Positions 1 to 7,988 of a stretch of 64,000 nucleotides of DNA are shown here, in pieces. Within the stretch, counting starts at the first letter, position 1. Every line of letters begins with the position of its first letter. Source of the DNA: Candidatus Peribacteraceae bacterium (lineage in GTDB: Bacteria > Patescibacteriota > Gracilibacteria > Peribacterales > Peribacteraceae). The position numbers and the translations under genes were made by a program. Below the pieces are notes generated by a model. That model ran no database searches. It was not told the DNA's origin and was given only the letters and a program-made list of their open reading frames with translations. The stretch covers positions 124,001 through 188,000 of the forward strand of contig JAQVMW010000001.1 of NCBI GenBank assembly GCA_028703445.1, in the 5' to 3' direction.

Positions 1-175
1 TCTACGTTTCTTTCAAGAAATTTTCAATGAATTGCCCTTTTTTCTTTGGCAAAAAACCCACTGAATCCTCCCCGGAACTGTCCAGAATGGCAGTGCACGG
101 CCCCTGCATTTTCACCTCGCTTTCGTAGGTGATTGCGGTACAGAGGACTATCATGGATCTTCCTCACACATCGTA

Positions 176-1468
176 ATGTCTGACACAGTACCCACGCATC
201 CCAGCCCGAGCTTCCTCACGCTCGGTATCGCCCCGCAGATCCTCGGAATCCTCGCGAGCAGGAATTTTACGATCCCGACGCCCATCCAGCAGCAATCGAT
301 CCCGCCGGCGATTGAGGGCAAGGATATTGTCGGTATTGCACAGACAGGTACGGGCAAGACCTTCGCCTTCGGCATCCCCATGCTCCAGCAACTTGCGCAG
401 AAACCCGGTCGCGGGCTCGTGATCGTGCCGACGCGCGAGCTTGCCACCCAGGTGGATGAATCTCTGCGCACCTTCGCGCCGCAGCTCGGCATTCGCACGG
501 CGGTCCTCATCGGAGGAGCATCCATGTACTTGCAGCGCGAGATGATCCGCCGCAACCCCCGCGTGATCATTGCCACGCCCGGGCGCCTCAACGACCATCT
601 GAAACAGGGCACCATCACACTCAAAGAAGTAAATGTCCTCGTCTTGGACGAGGCGGACCGTATGCTCGACATGGGGTTCCGTCCGCAGATCGAAATGATC
701 TTCCGGCACGTACCCCGCGAGCGCCAGACAATGCTCTTCTCGGCCACTATGCCCGCGGAAATCATGAAGCTCGCCAACGCACACATGAAGCTGCCCATCC
801 GCATCGAGGTGGCGCCTTCGGGCACGACGGCAAAAGGCGTTCTACAGGAACTCTTCATCGTGCATAAAATGGAGAAGCTCGCGCTGCTCGAAGTGCTACT
901 CAAGGAACATCACGGGTCGATCCTGGTCTTCTCGCGCACCAAGCACGGAGCCAAAAAAATCACACGCGCCGTGCAGGCCATGGGCCATGCCGCCGCCGAG
1001 ATCCATGCCAACCGATCCCTCGCCCAGCGGCGTGAAGCGCTGCAGGGATTCAAGACGGGCAAGTACCGTATTCTCGTCGCCACGGATATCGCGGCGCGCG
1101 GCATCGACGTGAAGGAAATCGAAGTGGTGATCAATTTCGATCTGCCGGATGATCCGAACGACTACGTGCACCGCATCGGCCGCACCGCGCGCGCCGGACG
1201 TGAAGGCCGTGCGATCTCGTTCGCAACCGCGGAACAGAAAGGATCCATCCGCGACATCGAGCGGCTCGTCCGCTCGTCCCTGCGCCGTCCCCCTACTCCC
1301 GCCCTTCCGGCACATCCTCCATCCGCACCCGTAGACCATGTCCGCTCCGACTCCGCCGCGTCGTTCACGAACGACCGTGGCTCTGCATGGCAACGCTCAT
1401 CCTCGCATCCCGCCTTCCGTCCGCGCAGAAATTTTCAGTCCTTCCGCGGACAACGGAGAAGGAAGTAG
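176..1468 (+). CDS. DEAD-box ATP-dependent RNA helicase (RhlE/CsdA type)
   Basis: Cytoplasmic ATP-dependent RNA unwinding enzyme of ribosome assembly or RNA turnover. All helicase motifs are visible in order: Q-motif region FTIPTPIQQQ (residues 31-40), Walker A AQTGTGKT (55-62), PTREL, GG, TPGR, DEAD (158-161), SAT (189-191) and HRIGRTAR (from 332). After about residue 365 comes a proline/arginine-rich basic tail, typical of RhlE-like enzymes and likely to bind RNA. The 430-aa length is normal for the family. The ATG at 176 is the first methionine before the Q-motif, and no ribosome binding site precedes it. The family call is secure, the exact paralogue is not. Confidence 0.95.
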   Translation: MSDTVPTHPSPSFLTLGIAPQILGILASRNFTIPTPIQQQSIPPAIEGKDIVGIAQTGTGKTFAFGIPMLQQLAQKPGRGLVIVPTRELATQVDESLRTFAPQLGIRTAVLIGGASMYLQREMIRRNPRVIIATPGRLNDHLKQGTITLKEVNVLVLDEADRMLDMGFRPQIEMIFRHVPRERQTMLFSATMPAEIMKLANAHMKLPIRIEVAPSGTTAKGVLQELFIVHKMEKLALLEVLLKEHHGSILVFSRTKHGAKKITRAVQAMGHAAAEIHANRSLAQRREALQGFKTGKYRILVATDIAARGIDVKEIEVVINFDLPDDPNDYVHRIGRTARAGREGRAISFATAEQKGSIRDIERLVRSSLRRPPTPALPAHPPSAPVDHVRSDSAASFTNDRGSAWQRSSSHPAFRPRRNFQSFRGQRRRK

Positions 1469-1500
1469 AAAACCTCTCCTTTTCCCGAAACGACGAGATA

Positions 1501-1529
1501 TAGACATATCTACGGCCATATTGTATAAT
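1501..1529 (+). promoter_or_regulatory. sigma70-type promoter of the exchanger gene
   Basis: TAGACA (1501-1506), 17-base spacer, perfect TATAAT (1524-1529). Predicted transcription start is near 1536, only about 10 bases before the ATG at 1546, and there is no Shine-Dalgarno sequence, so the transcript would be almost leaderless. Confidence 0.75.
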
Positions 1530-1545
1530 AATACATAACAGTCTC

Positions 1546-2604
1546 ATGGCAATCCTCACCCACATCCTGTCCTTCCTCCTGGCGACGAGCGTCATCTGGT
1601 TCCTCTCGGGAATCCTGATTGATGCCACGGATACGGTGGCCAAGCACTACCACAAGCCCGGATTCGCCGTGGCGTTCTTCGTGCTCGGATTCCTCACGTC
1701 CATCGGTGAAATTTCGGTTGCGACGAATGCCACCCTGCAGGGAATCCCTCAGGTCTCGGCGGGAAACCTGGTGGGCGCCTCGATTGTCATCATCTTATTC
1801 ATCATCCCGCTTTTGGCGGTGCTGGGGAACGGCATCCCGATGACACGGGCATTGCGACCGAGCACGGTGGCACTCCTCCTCTTCGTCGTTCTGCTGCCCG
1901 CTCTGTGCGCACTCGATGGCAAGATCACGCCCATGGAAGGCGCGCTGATACTGCTCTTCTACGGCGCGCTCATCCTGCACATCCGGAAAAAGGTTCCCGC
2001 GCGTGAAACGGCGAGAGAGAGCCTGCGCGAGACGAAGGAGACACTGATACATACGCGGTACGCCACGGCCAGGGACATCGCGAAAATCATCGTGGGAGCG
2101 CTCTTCATTTTCATCGCGGGCAACGTGCTGGTGGATGAATCCGCATACTTCGCCCGCGCACTCCACCTGCCGCTCTCCTTCGTCGGGTTGCTGGTGCTCT
2201 CCATCGGAACCAATTTCCCCGAGCTCGTCATCGCCGTGCGGTGCGTGCTCGGCCGGCACAAGGACATCGCTTTCGGCGACTACATGGGATCGGCGGCGGC
2301 GAACACGCTCATCTTCGGTCTGCTCGTCATCGCCAACGGACCATTCACCATCATCATGAGCGAGGCGGTGCTGACGTGCGTCATTTCTGCCATCGGTTTC
2401 ACGCTCTTCTTCCTCTTCGCACGGACGAAGGAGACGCTCTCCCGCACGGAAGGCAGCATCCTCCTGGCCCTCTACGGATGTTTCCTACTCTTCCAAATCT
2501 TCAATGCCTTCAGGCTTCCGGATGACACGCAGCTGGAAGCCATGAACAGCATGGCGCGCGGGGCATCGGCAGTGGAATTTGAGCAGGTTCCCATTTTGCC
2601 GTAA
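1546..2604 (+). CDS. Ca2+/cation antiporter (CaCA family, YrbG-like)
   Basis: Integral inner-membrane antiporter, probably exchanging Ca2+ for Na+ or H+. Two inverted alpha repeats are visible. The first reads GEISVATNA followed by SAGNLVGAS (about residues 50-85), and the second SIGTNFPELVIA followed by FGDYMGSAAANTL (about 215-255). Both contain the acidic and Asn/Gly residues that line the ion site in this family. About ten hydrophobic segments surround a polar, Arg/Glu-rich cytoplasmic loop near residues 145-180. The 352-aa length fits bacterial members. It has its own promoter and is followed after 28 bases by the hemolysin III gene. The exact ion cannot be told from sequence. Confidence 0.88.
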   Translation: MAILTHILSFLLATSVIWFLSGILIDATDTVAKHYHKPGFAVAFFVLGFLTSIGEISVATNATLQGIPQVSAGNLVGASIVIILFIIPLLAVLGNGIPMTRALRPSTVALLLFVVLLPALCALDGKITPMEGALILLFYGALILHIRKKVPARETARESLRETKETLIHTRYATARDIAKIIVGALFIFIAGNVLVDESAYFARALHLPLSFVGLLVLSIGTNFPELVIAVRCVLGRHKDIAFGDYMGSAAANTLIFGLLVIANGPFTIIMSEAVLTCVISAIGFTLFFLFARTKETLSRTEGSILLALYGCFLLFQIFNAFRLPDDTQLEAMNSMARGASAVEFEQVPILP

Positions 2605-2624
2605 CACGCCCGGTGCCCTATACT
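2596..2624 (+). promoter_or_regulatory. promoter overlapping the exchanger stop codon
   Basis: TTGCCG (2596-2601), 17-base spacer, TATACT (2619-2624). The predicted start falls about 2 bases before the ATG at 2633, giving an essentially leaderless mRNA for the hemolysin III gene. The -35 lies inside the last codons of the upstream gene. Confidence 0.65.
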
Positions 2625-2632
2625 GTGCGTTC

Positions 2633-3259
2633 ATGCGGAAACGCGTTCTTGAGGAAGCGGCCAACAGCATCACGCACGCAATCGGGTTCGGCTTGAGCGT
2701 CACGGCTTTCGTCCTCCTCATCATCCGCGCATCCGGTACCGGAAACGCCTGGCTGGTGGTGGGAGTCAGCCTCTACGGCGCGGCTCTGGTCGTGCTCTAC
2801 CTCGCATCAACGCTCTACCACAGTCTGGAAAGAACAAAGGCAGGCTCTGTTCTGCAGCGCATTGACCGCTCGGCGATCTACATCCTCATCGCCGGAACTT
2901 ACACGCCCTTCACCCTCACGACCCTGCGCGGAGGGTGGGGATGGAGTCTCTTCGGAGTGATCTGGGGATTCGCGCTCATCGGCATTCTCCTCGTCACGGT
3001 TTCCGTGCGAAAGTATCCGCTCCTGACCTGCGCTCTCTACCTCCTCATGGGATGGCTGGTCGTGATCGCAATCGTCCCTGCCATTCGCGTCCTCCCGTCA
3101 GCGGGCATCGCTTGGCTCCTCACCGGAGGCATTCTCTACTCAACCGGCGTGCTCTTCTTCATCAGCAACAAATTCCTCGCGCATACCGCGTGGCATGTGA
3201 TGGTTCTTGCCGCGAGCGTCTGCCACTTCTTCGCCGTGCTCACCATCGTTCACCCGTAA
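2633..3259 (+). CDS. Hemolysin III / TrhA family membrane protein
   Basis: Seven-helix membrane protein of the HlyIII/PAQR superfamily. Family signatures are present: EEAANSITHAIG at the N-terminus, STLYHS after helix 2, DRSAIYILIAGTYTPF, GGILYSTG, and a terminal H-x3-WH-x9-H pattern (HTAWHVMVLAASVCHF). The conserved His, Asp and Ser are thought to bind a metal in PAQR proteins. The 208-aa length is standard. I chose the ATG at 2633 because an upstream in-frame methionine at 2579 lies inside the previous gene, whereas a good -10 ends 8 bases before 2633. Bacterial members act in membrane homeostasis, and true hemolytic activity is doubtful. Confidence 0.9.
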   Translation: MRKRVLEEAANSITHAIGFGLSVTAFVLLIIRASGTGNAWLVVGVSLYGAALVVLYLASTLYHSLERTKAGSVLQRIDRSAIYILIAGTYTPFTLTTLRGGWGWSLFGVIWGFALIGILLVTVSVRKYPLLTCALYLLMGWLVVIAIVPAIRVLPSAGIAWLLTGGILYSTGVLFFISNKFLAHTAWHVMVLAASVCHFFAVLTIVHP

Positions 3260-3318
3260 CCCAAAACGTTCTCATACCATAGAAAAACGGAGCAGCGCCT
3301 GATACCATACACATACTC

Positions 3319-3849
3319 ATGGAAAACACTCCGTCCCGTTCCGTCGCCTTCGACCCGCTCACAGGAACACAGGGAGCCCTCGTGCTGCCTGTCGTGGCCT
3401 TCGCGATCCCGCTCTTCATTTCGGGACCCCAGTGGCTCACCGGAACGGCCGTGAACTGTCTGCTCATCCTTGCGGCTGCTCTGCTTCCGAGGCGTTTCGT
3501 CTTGCCCGTGATCTTCCTGCCGAGCCTCGGGGCGCTCGCGCACGGCGCGCTCTTCGGACCTCTCACGAATTTTCTGCTCTTCTTCGTGCCCTTCATCTGG
3601 ATGAGCAACTGGCTGTTCACCACATCGTTTCAACTCCTGAGATCATCAGTTCCCGCGGTGATCGCCATTGCGGCAGGAGCCCTGATCAAAACGCTATTCC
3701 TCGCACTCTCCACTTTCCTCTTACGCACATTTGACCTCGTACCGGAACTCTTTCTCACATCCATGAGCCTGATCCAGTTCTTCACCGCCCTTGCCGGCGG
3801 GGTCTTGGCCATTGCGATCGTGCGCTTCCTTCGAAACAAACATGAATGA
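3319..3849 (+). CDS. hypothetical polytopic membrane protein coupled to the hydrogenase-like gene
   Basis: I do not recognise a family. The 176-aa protein has about five hydrophobic segments (residues about 20-35, 45-60, 62-95, 110-135, 148-170) and a short charged C-terminus. Its stop overlaps the start of the next gene by 8 bases (ATGAATGA), so the two products are probably made in equal amounts and may form one complex. That would make it the membrane anchor or partner of the Fe-S protein downstream (inference). The ATG at 3319 follows a TACACATACT stretch that may be the -10 region. Confidence 0.7.
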   Translation: MENTPSRSVAFDPLTGTQGALVLPVVAFAIPLFISGPQWLTGTAVNCLLILAAALLPRRFVLPVIFLPSLGALAHGALFGPLTNFLLFFVPFIWMSNWLFTTSFQLLRSSVPAVIAIAAGALIKTLFLALSTFLLRTFDLVPELFLTSMSLIQFFTALAGGVLAIAIVRFLRNKHE

Positions 3850-4621
3850 CATTGAACGCTGTATTTCGCTCTTCGAGCGCAAGGCGAAGCTTGTTGCTCT
3901 GCTCGCGCCGTCTTTTCCCGTTGCCTACGCGTACCCCCTCATCGTCGCCCGCCTGAAGAAACTAGGCTTCATGGCCGTGCTCGAGGTCTCAGCGGGAGCC
4001 GTGAAAACCAATGAGCAGGTCATCGCGCTCTTGAAGAAGAATCCGCATGCGCGATTCATCTCAAGCCCCTGCGCCGGATTTGTGCGCATGGTACGCAAGG
4101 ATTTCCCGCAGCTCGTCCCCTTCCTCGCTTTCGCGGCCGACTCGCCCATGATCGCCACGGCGCGCATCGCGAAAGAGAAGTACCCCGACTGCCAGCCTGT
4201 CTTCATCGGACCGTGCTTCGCCAAGAAGCTGGAAGCGACGGAGGATTATCCGGATCTCAACATCCTCGTGCTCACGTACAGGGAACTCGATGCGGTGTTC
4301 GAGCGTTTCAAGATCGGAGAAGGTATCGATGCGACCGGCGCGGCTTTCGACATCGCCGCCGCCAAGACACGAACCTATCCGTTCGATGGCGGCCTCACCC
4401 AAACGAGCGGACTGAAAGGACTACTCAAGGACGAGGAAATCCGCATCATCTCCGGCTACAAACGCCTCCCCGCCGTGCTGGAGGAATTTCAGAGGAATCC
4501 GAAGATCCGCTTCGTGGATGTACTCTTCTGCGACGGCGGCTGCATCAACGGGCCGGGAATCATCTCGACCCTGTCACTCGAGGAACGCAAAAAGAAGGTG
4601 CTGGATTTCGCAGACGGATGA
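3842..4621 (+). CDS. [FeFe]-hydrogenase-like H-cluster domain protein, probably not a hydrogen enzyme
   Basis: Resembles the catalytic (large-subunit C-terminal) domain of iron-only hydrogenases, without N-terminal ferredoxin domains (259 aa). The four cysteines that hold the [4Fe-4S] part of the H-cluster have counterparts: C77 in SSPCAG, C125 in GPCFAKK, and C230 and C234 in FCDGGCING. LVLTYRE is also typical. The cysteine that relays protons in true hydrogenases (first Cys of TSCCP) is a proline here (P76), so ordinary H2 turnover is unlikely. A sensory or electron-transfer role, as suggested for divergent hydrogenase groups, or an Fe-S role as in NARF-like proteins, is more plausible. The start at 3842 overlaps the upstream membrane gene. 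No maturase gene (hydE/F/G) is in the window. Confidence 0.8.
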   Translation: MNDIERCISLFERKAKLVALLAPSFPVAYAYPLIVARLKKLGFMAVLEVSAGAVKTNEQVIALLKKNPHARFISSPCAGFVRMVRKDFPQLVPFLAFAADSPMIATARIAKEKYPDCQPVFIGPCFAKKLEATEDYPDLNILVLTYRELDAVFERFKIGEGIDATGAAFDIAAAKTRTYPFDGGLTQTSGLKGLLKDEEIRIISGYKRLPAVLEEFQRNPKIRFVDVLFCDGGCINGPGIISTLSLEERKKKVLDFADG

Positions 4622-4625
4622 TGCC

Positions 4626-4808
4626 TCACTTCTTCCTGGAACCTTTCCGCCCCCGGATCATCTCGCGCACCATGTCCAGAATCTGGCGGCGGTAGCGGAT
4701 CGCTGCGTACACGATGCCACCGATGAGAATGAGAGGAGCCAATTGCCAGCCGATCGAGAGCAGCGCGCCGATGAGCACGATGATGATCGCGAGACTGAGG
4801 AGTTCCAT
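4626..4808 (-). CDS. small two-helix membrane protein
   Basis: Sixty-aa protein with two hydrophobic stretches (MELLSLAIIIVLIGALLS and LAPLILIGGIVYAAI) and a strongly basic tail ending RGRKGSRKK, so the C-terminus should face the cytoplasm. Function unknown. I chose the ATG at 4808 over an in-frame one at 4841, because the 11 extra residues are not hydrophobic or conserved-looking and a TACAGTACT stretch lies just before 4808. It converges on the hydrogenase-like gene with 4 bases between them. Confidence 0.5.
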   Translation of the reverse strand: MELLSLAIIIVLIGALLSIGWQLAPLILIGGIVYAAIRYRRQILDMVREMIRGRKGSRKK

Positions 4809-4960
4809 AGCAGTACTGTACCACGACTCATACGGACGCACGTTTTGTACGGCACGTTCCGCTTCGCCGCTTCCCGTTGCGACCTCCCCCCCGATTCATC
4901 GGAAACACGTGACAGGACCCTGGTTTTCTCTGTACCCTTACCACGATCAATTTTCATCTT

Positions 4961-5467
4961 ATGAGCCATCGAAGTAACTTCTCCCTGACTCGGTTCATCG
5001 TGCTCATCGCGCTTGCGGCGATTGCCATGATCATCATCTTCATTCTTGCCGACCCCGCAAGGCGCATTCGCGCCAACCGCAATGCACGGCGTGCAGCGGA
5101 CGTGACTGCGATCCTCAACGCAGTGCAGGCGTACCAATCCGCGAAGGGCACCCTCCCTCCGGGCATCGATACCGATGCCAAGAGCGTGCAGATCATCGGC
5201 GCTCATCCCGGCGATTGTGCGGTGATCGCCTGCCCGGGCCACGCACTCCCCGAAATGTCCTGCACCCTTGAAGATTTGGAAGGAAACCTGCAGCCTTTCC
5301 TTGGACAATTCCAATTCCCCACAGATCCGAAGACCGGCACCGACAGTGACTCGCGCTACTTCATCAATCAGGATGCACGGCATGCCGTGACGGTGGGAGC
5401 GTGCGATGCTGAAACCGAAGACCTAAGCAATGAGGAAACACCTCCGGCCATCGAGGTCACTCAGTGA
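4961..5467 (+). CDS. pseudopilin-like exported protein with degenerate prepilin motif
   Basis: 168 aa. Residues 8-30 form one hydrophobic helix after a short basic N-terminus. They are followed by PARRIRANRNARRAADVTAI, the amphipathic helix and spacing typical of type IV pilins and pseudopilins (compare the usual FTLIELLVVIAIIAIL...NPARQRAR). The cleavage-site Gly and Glu+5 of the normal motif are missing (NFSLTRF instead of GFTLIE), so processing by prepilin peptidase is uncertain. Three or four Cys in the globular part may form disulfides. Together with PilT at 40-41 kb it suggests a type IV pilus or pseudopilus. It could also be an unprocessed membrane-anchored paralogue. Confidence 0.65.
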   Translation: MSHRSNFSLTRFIVLIALAAIAMIIIFILADPARRIRANRNARRAADVTAILNAVQAYQSAKGTLPPGIDTDAKSVQIIGAHPGDCAVIACPGHALPEMSCTLEDLEGNLQPFLGQFQFPTDPKTGTDSDSRYFINQDARHAVTVGACDAETEDLSNEETPPAIEVTQ

Positions 5468-5596
5468 TCGGATCACGGCACATTCTGCGCGTGCAGATTC
5501 AAAGAGAAAAGTATTCTGCACTACTCCTCCGTCTTTGCACCACGACTCTGTCTTCCACAAAAGCCAAAAGAAAAGCTTACGGGTACACTTTCCCCC

Positions 5597-7345
5597 ATGA
5601 AAAACCGCACCCACTTCCTTTTCTCCACTTTCATCGTGAGCGCGCTCGCGCTGCACTTCGCCGCTTCCCTGCCCAGCGCTCAGGCTGCGCAGGTCCCCAA
5701 GCCCGCGATCAACGGCAAACAGGAAGGGGAAAAGCGCCGCCAAAAGGACAGCCCTATCCGGACATGCAACGAAACAGGCCTCTGCGAAGCGAATGAAGAG
5801 CGCCTGCTGCTCGGATCCAAGGCCCCCAAAGAGGTTTTTTCGGCCCTGCTCAAGGGCTGCCACGCCCAGCGCTGGCTGAACAATGATGTCGTCCTCAAGT
5901 GCCCCAAGGATGTGACGGTTCCCGGTGCCACGACGGAACGCGTGTTCAAGACGCAGGATTTCTTCTCGGTGGAACAGGTGAATGCGATGGCGGTGCAGCA
6001 GCAGGATATCAAGGGATCGGGCGTGCGCGTGGCCGTGCTCGACACGGGTATCGACGCCACGCATATGGAAGTCGCCAGCCGCATCGCGGCGCAGGCTTCT
6101 TTCGTCGTGGGAGCGATGCCGCTCGACGGTCACGGGCACGGCACGCACGTGGCGGGCATCGTCGCGGGCGCGGGATCCGTCATTCATCAGGACGACAACG
6201 GCGCCAACCGCATCCTCGGCGTGAGCCCCCAGGTGGACCTGCTCATCGGCAAAGTCTGCAATGATGAAGGGTGGTGCGCGGAGGGCGACATCCTCGCGGG
6301 CATCGAATGGGCGGTCGGTCAGAACGCCAAAGTGATCAACCTCAGTGTGGGAGGCGGCGCCTTCATGAGCAACTGTGACTCTGATCCCCTGGCCGCCAAA
6401 GCAAACTGGGCCGCCAACCAGGGCGCGCTGGTGGTCGCCGCCGCCGGCAACGGAGCCGACACGGCTGCGGGCGTCTCTACTCCCGGATGCGCCTCCAAGG
6501 CCGTGGCCGTGGGCGCTCTGGATCGCACCAACGTGCGGGCATCGTGGTCGGGCAACGGCCCGGCGCTGGATGTCATGGCCCCGGGAATCGGCATCCTCTC
6601 GTCACTCCCCTGCGCGGTCTCCTCTACCTGCCCCGAGGCGGGCTACGGGTGGTGGAGCGGAACGAGCATGGCCTCCCCGCACGTGGCCGGCGTGGCCGCC
6701 CTCGTCCGGAGCGTGAATCCTTCGCTCACCGCGGATGAAACGCGTGCTGTCCTGACCGCCTCGGCCTACGACCTGGGCAGTGCGGGACAGGATGACTCGT
6801 ACGGCTACGGACGCGCCGATGCCGCGGCAGCCGTCGCGCGTGCCAAAGATTTCGACAGTGACGGTTCGCCGATCCCCTTAGACTGCAACGACCGCGATGC
6901 CTCCATCTCGCCGCTCAAGAACGAAGTGTGTGGCAACGGCAAGGATGACAATTGCAACGGTACGGCAGATGAAGGTTGTCTCCCTCCCCCGTCGCCGTCT
7001 TCTTCTTCCTCCTCCTCGGCTTCCTCGGCATCTTCGGCCCCCTCGGCATCTTCTGCATCCTCTGCTTCTTCTATCTCCTCCTTCCGTACCTCCTCTTCCT
7101 CCTCCATCCCTCCACCGGCTTTCTCTTCGCGCAGTCATGAAGAAGATGATGACCAGGAAGATGAGCACAGGAGCAGCAAGAGCAGTGAAAGCGACGATCA
7201 CGAACGGGGACGCGCCTGCCCCTGGTGGAGTCGATGGTTTCCGTGGGGTTCCACGGATTGCCGCGATCAGGAGCTGCCCAGTCCCCCCGATCGCCCAATC
7301 GACGTCCCTTCCGGTCAGGAACGCGACAGAAACGGCCAGCGATGA
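5597..7345 (+). CDS. secreted subtilisin-like serine protease with MopE-type metal motif and Ser-rich tail
   Basis: Exported peptidase S8, 582 aa. A signal peptide (residues 1 to about 31, ending in AQAAQ) and a propeptide of about 100 residues precede the catalytic domain. The triad is D149 (VAVLDTGID), H181 (GHGTHVAG) and S357 (GTSMASPH). After the protease domain comes DCNDRDASISP, then CGNGKDDNCNG, the putative metal-binding repeat seen in MopE-like exported proteins. A tract of almost pure Ser/Ala (about residues 463-500) and an acidic then Trp-rich tail follow, probably a flexible wall spacer. TACACT lies at 5584-5589, seven bases before the ATG. The 3' end is immediately followed by a foreign fragment (7361-7512). 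Confidence 0.92.
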   Translation: MKNRTHFLFSTFIVSALALHFAASLPSAQAAQVPKPAINGKQEGEKRRQKDSPIRTCNETGLCEANEERLLLGSKAPKEVFSALLKGCHAQRWLNNDVVLKCPKDVTVPGATTERVFKTQDFFSVEQVNAMAVQQQDIKGSGVRVAVLDTGIDATHMEVASRIAAQASFVVGAMPLDGHGHGTHVAGIVAGAGSVIHQDDNGANRILGVSPQVDLLIGKVCNDEGWCAEGDILAGIEWAVGQNAKVINLSVGGGAFMSNCDSDPLAAKANWAANQGALVVAAAGNGADTAAGVSTPGCASKAVAVGALDRTNVRASWSGNGPALDVMAPGIGILSSLPCAVSSTCPEAGYGWWSGTSMASPHVAGVAALVRSVNPSLTADETRAVLTASAYDLGSAGQDDSYGYGRADAAAAVARAKDFDSDGSPIPLDCNDRDASISPLKNEVCGNGKDDNCNGTADEGCLPPPSPSSSSSSSASSASSAPSASSASSASSISSFRTSSSSSIPPPAFSSRSHEEDDDQEDEHRSSKSSESDDHERGRACPWWSRWFPWGSTDCRDQELPSPPDRPIDVPSGQERDRNGQR

Positions 7346-7360
7346 TTTTTGCGGTCTTAC

Positions 7361-7512
7361 GTCGCACCTACCGTATCGCCGTCCCGCGTAAGGATCTCTC
7401 GGCCGCGACCCAGTGGATGCTCAGAAGCTTCCCCATCGAAGAGTTGCGCATGGAAGAAGTGGATCTGACGGAGGTGATCGAAAAAGCGTTTGCAATGGAG
7501 TCGCGAGCGTAG
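7361..7512 (+). pseudogene. 3' fragment of an ABC-transporter ATPase gene
   Basis: In frame, this encodes the last 49 or so residues of the ATPase at 17290-18297 (from RTYRIAVPRKDL to MESRA, then TAG), with no start or ATPase motifs. It marks the left edge of a duplicated unit. Part of it is base-identical to the full gene. A middle part differs, but only by synonymous changes, for example CTC AGA AGC against CTT CGC TCT for Leu-Arg-Ser. The fragment must therefore descend from a gene that was under selection until recently. Confidence 0.85.
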
Positions 7513-7513
7513 G

Positions 7514-7654
7514 CATGAGAGACAAACCTAACGGTTTTTCTCTCACCCCTCGACTACCCGTCCGTACCGGACAACGTCCGGGCGGGCGCTCGGGGTGACA
7601 AGTTGATAATGTTTCTTTGACGAATTGGGGTGACCCTGAGCTTGTCGAACGGGT
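7514..7654 (+). mobile_element. 141-bp MITE-like insertion with target duplication
   Basis: Compared with the sister copy at 18298, an extra block sits directly after the stop codon of the ATPase fragment. CATGAG occurs on both sides (7514-7519 and 7655-7660) and looks like a 6-bp target-site duplication. Inside are nested palindromes, TCACCCC...GGGGTGA around CCGGAC-AAC-GTCCGG, and a CCTGAGCTTGTCGAA motif common in small bacterial repeats. No protein is encoded. Confidence 0.6.
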
Positions 7655-7811
7655 CATGAGCTCTCTTTTCCCTCAACGGATGCGCTCCAGACAAGCAAAG
7701 CTTGCCTTCGCGCGATTATTTTATTGCTACGGCACAGGGGATTTATTGTTCTGTTGTGATTTGTTTGTTGTAGATGTTTTCCTTTCTCCCGGAGGGCAGG
7801 CGATGTGGGCA

Positions 7812-7835
7812 GGGAGAGGGGCCGGGGGTGAGGCA
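7812..7835 (+). repeat. half copy of the GTGAGGCA-ended repeat
   Basis: GGGAGAGGGG...GGGGGTGAGGCA matches the right terminus of the elements at 18441-18985 and 41314-41469. The left terminus is absent here, so this is a solo or decayed end. The rest of 7661-7850 is non-coding and, up to about 7740, matches 18301-18385. Confidence 0.55.
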
Positions 7836-7849
7836 GAGAAGAAAGCCCC

Positions 7850-7964
7850 CGTTCCACCACCCGATAGAACGCCTTTGACCGCCAGTTAATGCCCATAAAC
7901 CACACTCTCCGGAACAATCGGTCACGGGAGGTATTCCGGTCGCGTCCTTCTTCCTCTGCAATGG
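7850..7964 (+). promoter_or_regulatory. conserved 115-nt leader of the first LamG gene
   Basis: Aligns without gaps to 19001-19115 with only 4 differences, although the coding regions that follow are far more diverged. It begins with the 20-bp GTTC-N12-GAAC palindrome (7851-7870). It then has TTTGACC and an inverted repeat, CCGGAA...TTCCGG (about 7909-7939). It ends shortly before a pyrimidine-rich tract and the ATG at 7989. Probably a promoter/5'UTR control region. The mechanism is unknown. Confidence 0.55.
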
Positions 7965-7988
7965 GGGTGCATCTTCCCCTCCCCTTTC

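Noticed and set aside
151-903. Long open frames on the minus strand opposite the helicase gene
   Set aside because: No domain, wrong codon pattern, and the + strand frame has every helicase motif. Same reasoning for opposite-strand frames across LamG, ligA and the GT4-CsaB gene.
4842-4960. Possible gene or RNA between the small membrane gene and the pseudopilin gene
   Set aside because: No convincing frame or stable structure; it probably only holds the two divergent promoters.
7225-7512. A 95-aa protein ending in the ABC-ATPase C-terminus
   Set aside because: Its first half is a shifted frame of the subtilase 3' end. Only the fragment from 7361 is homologous.
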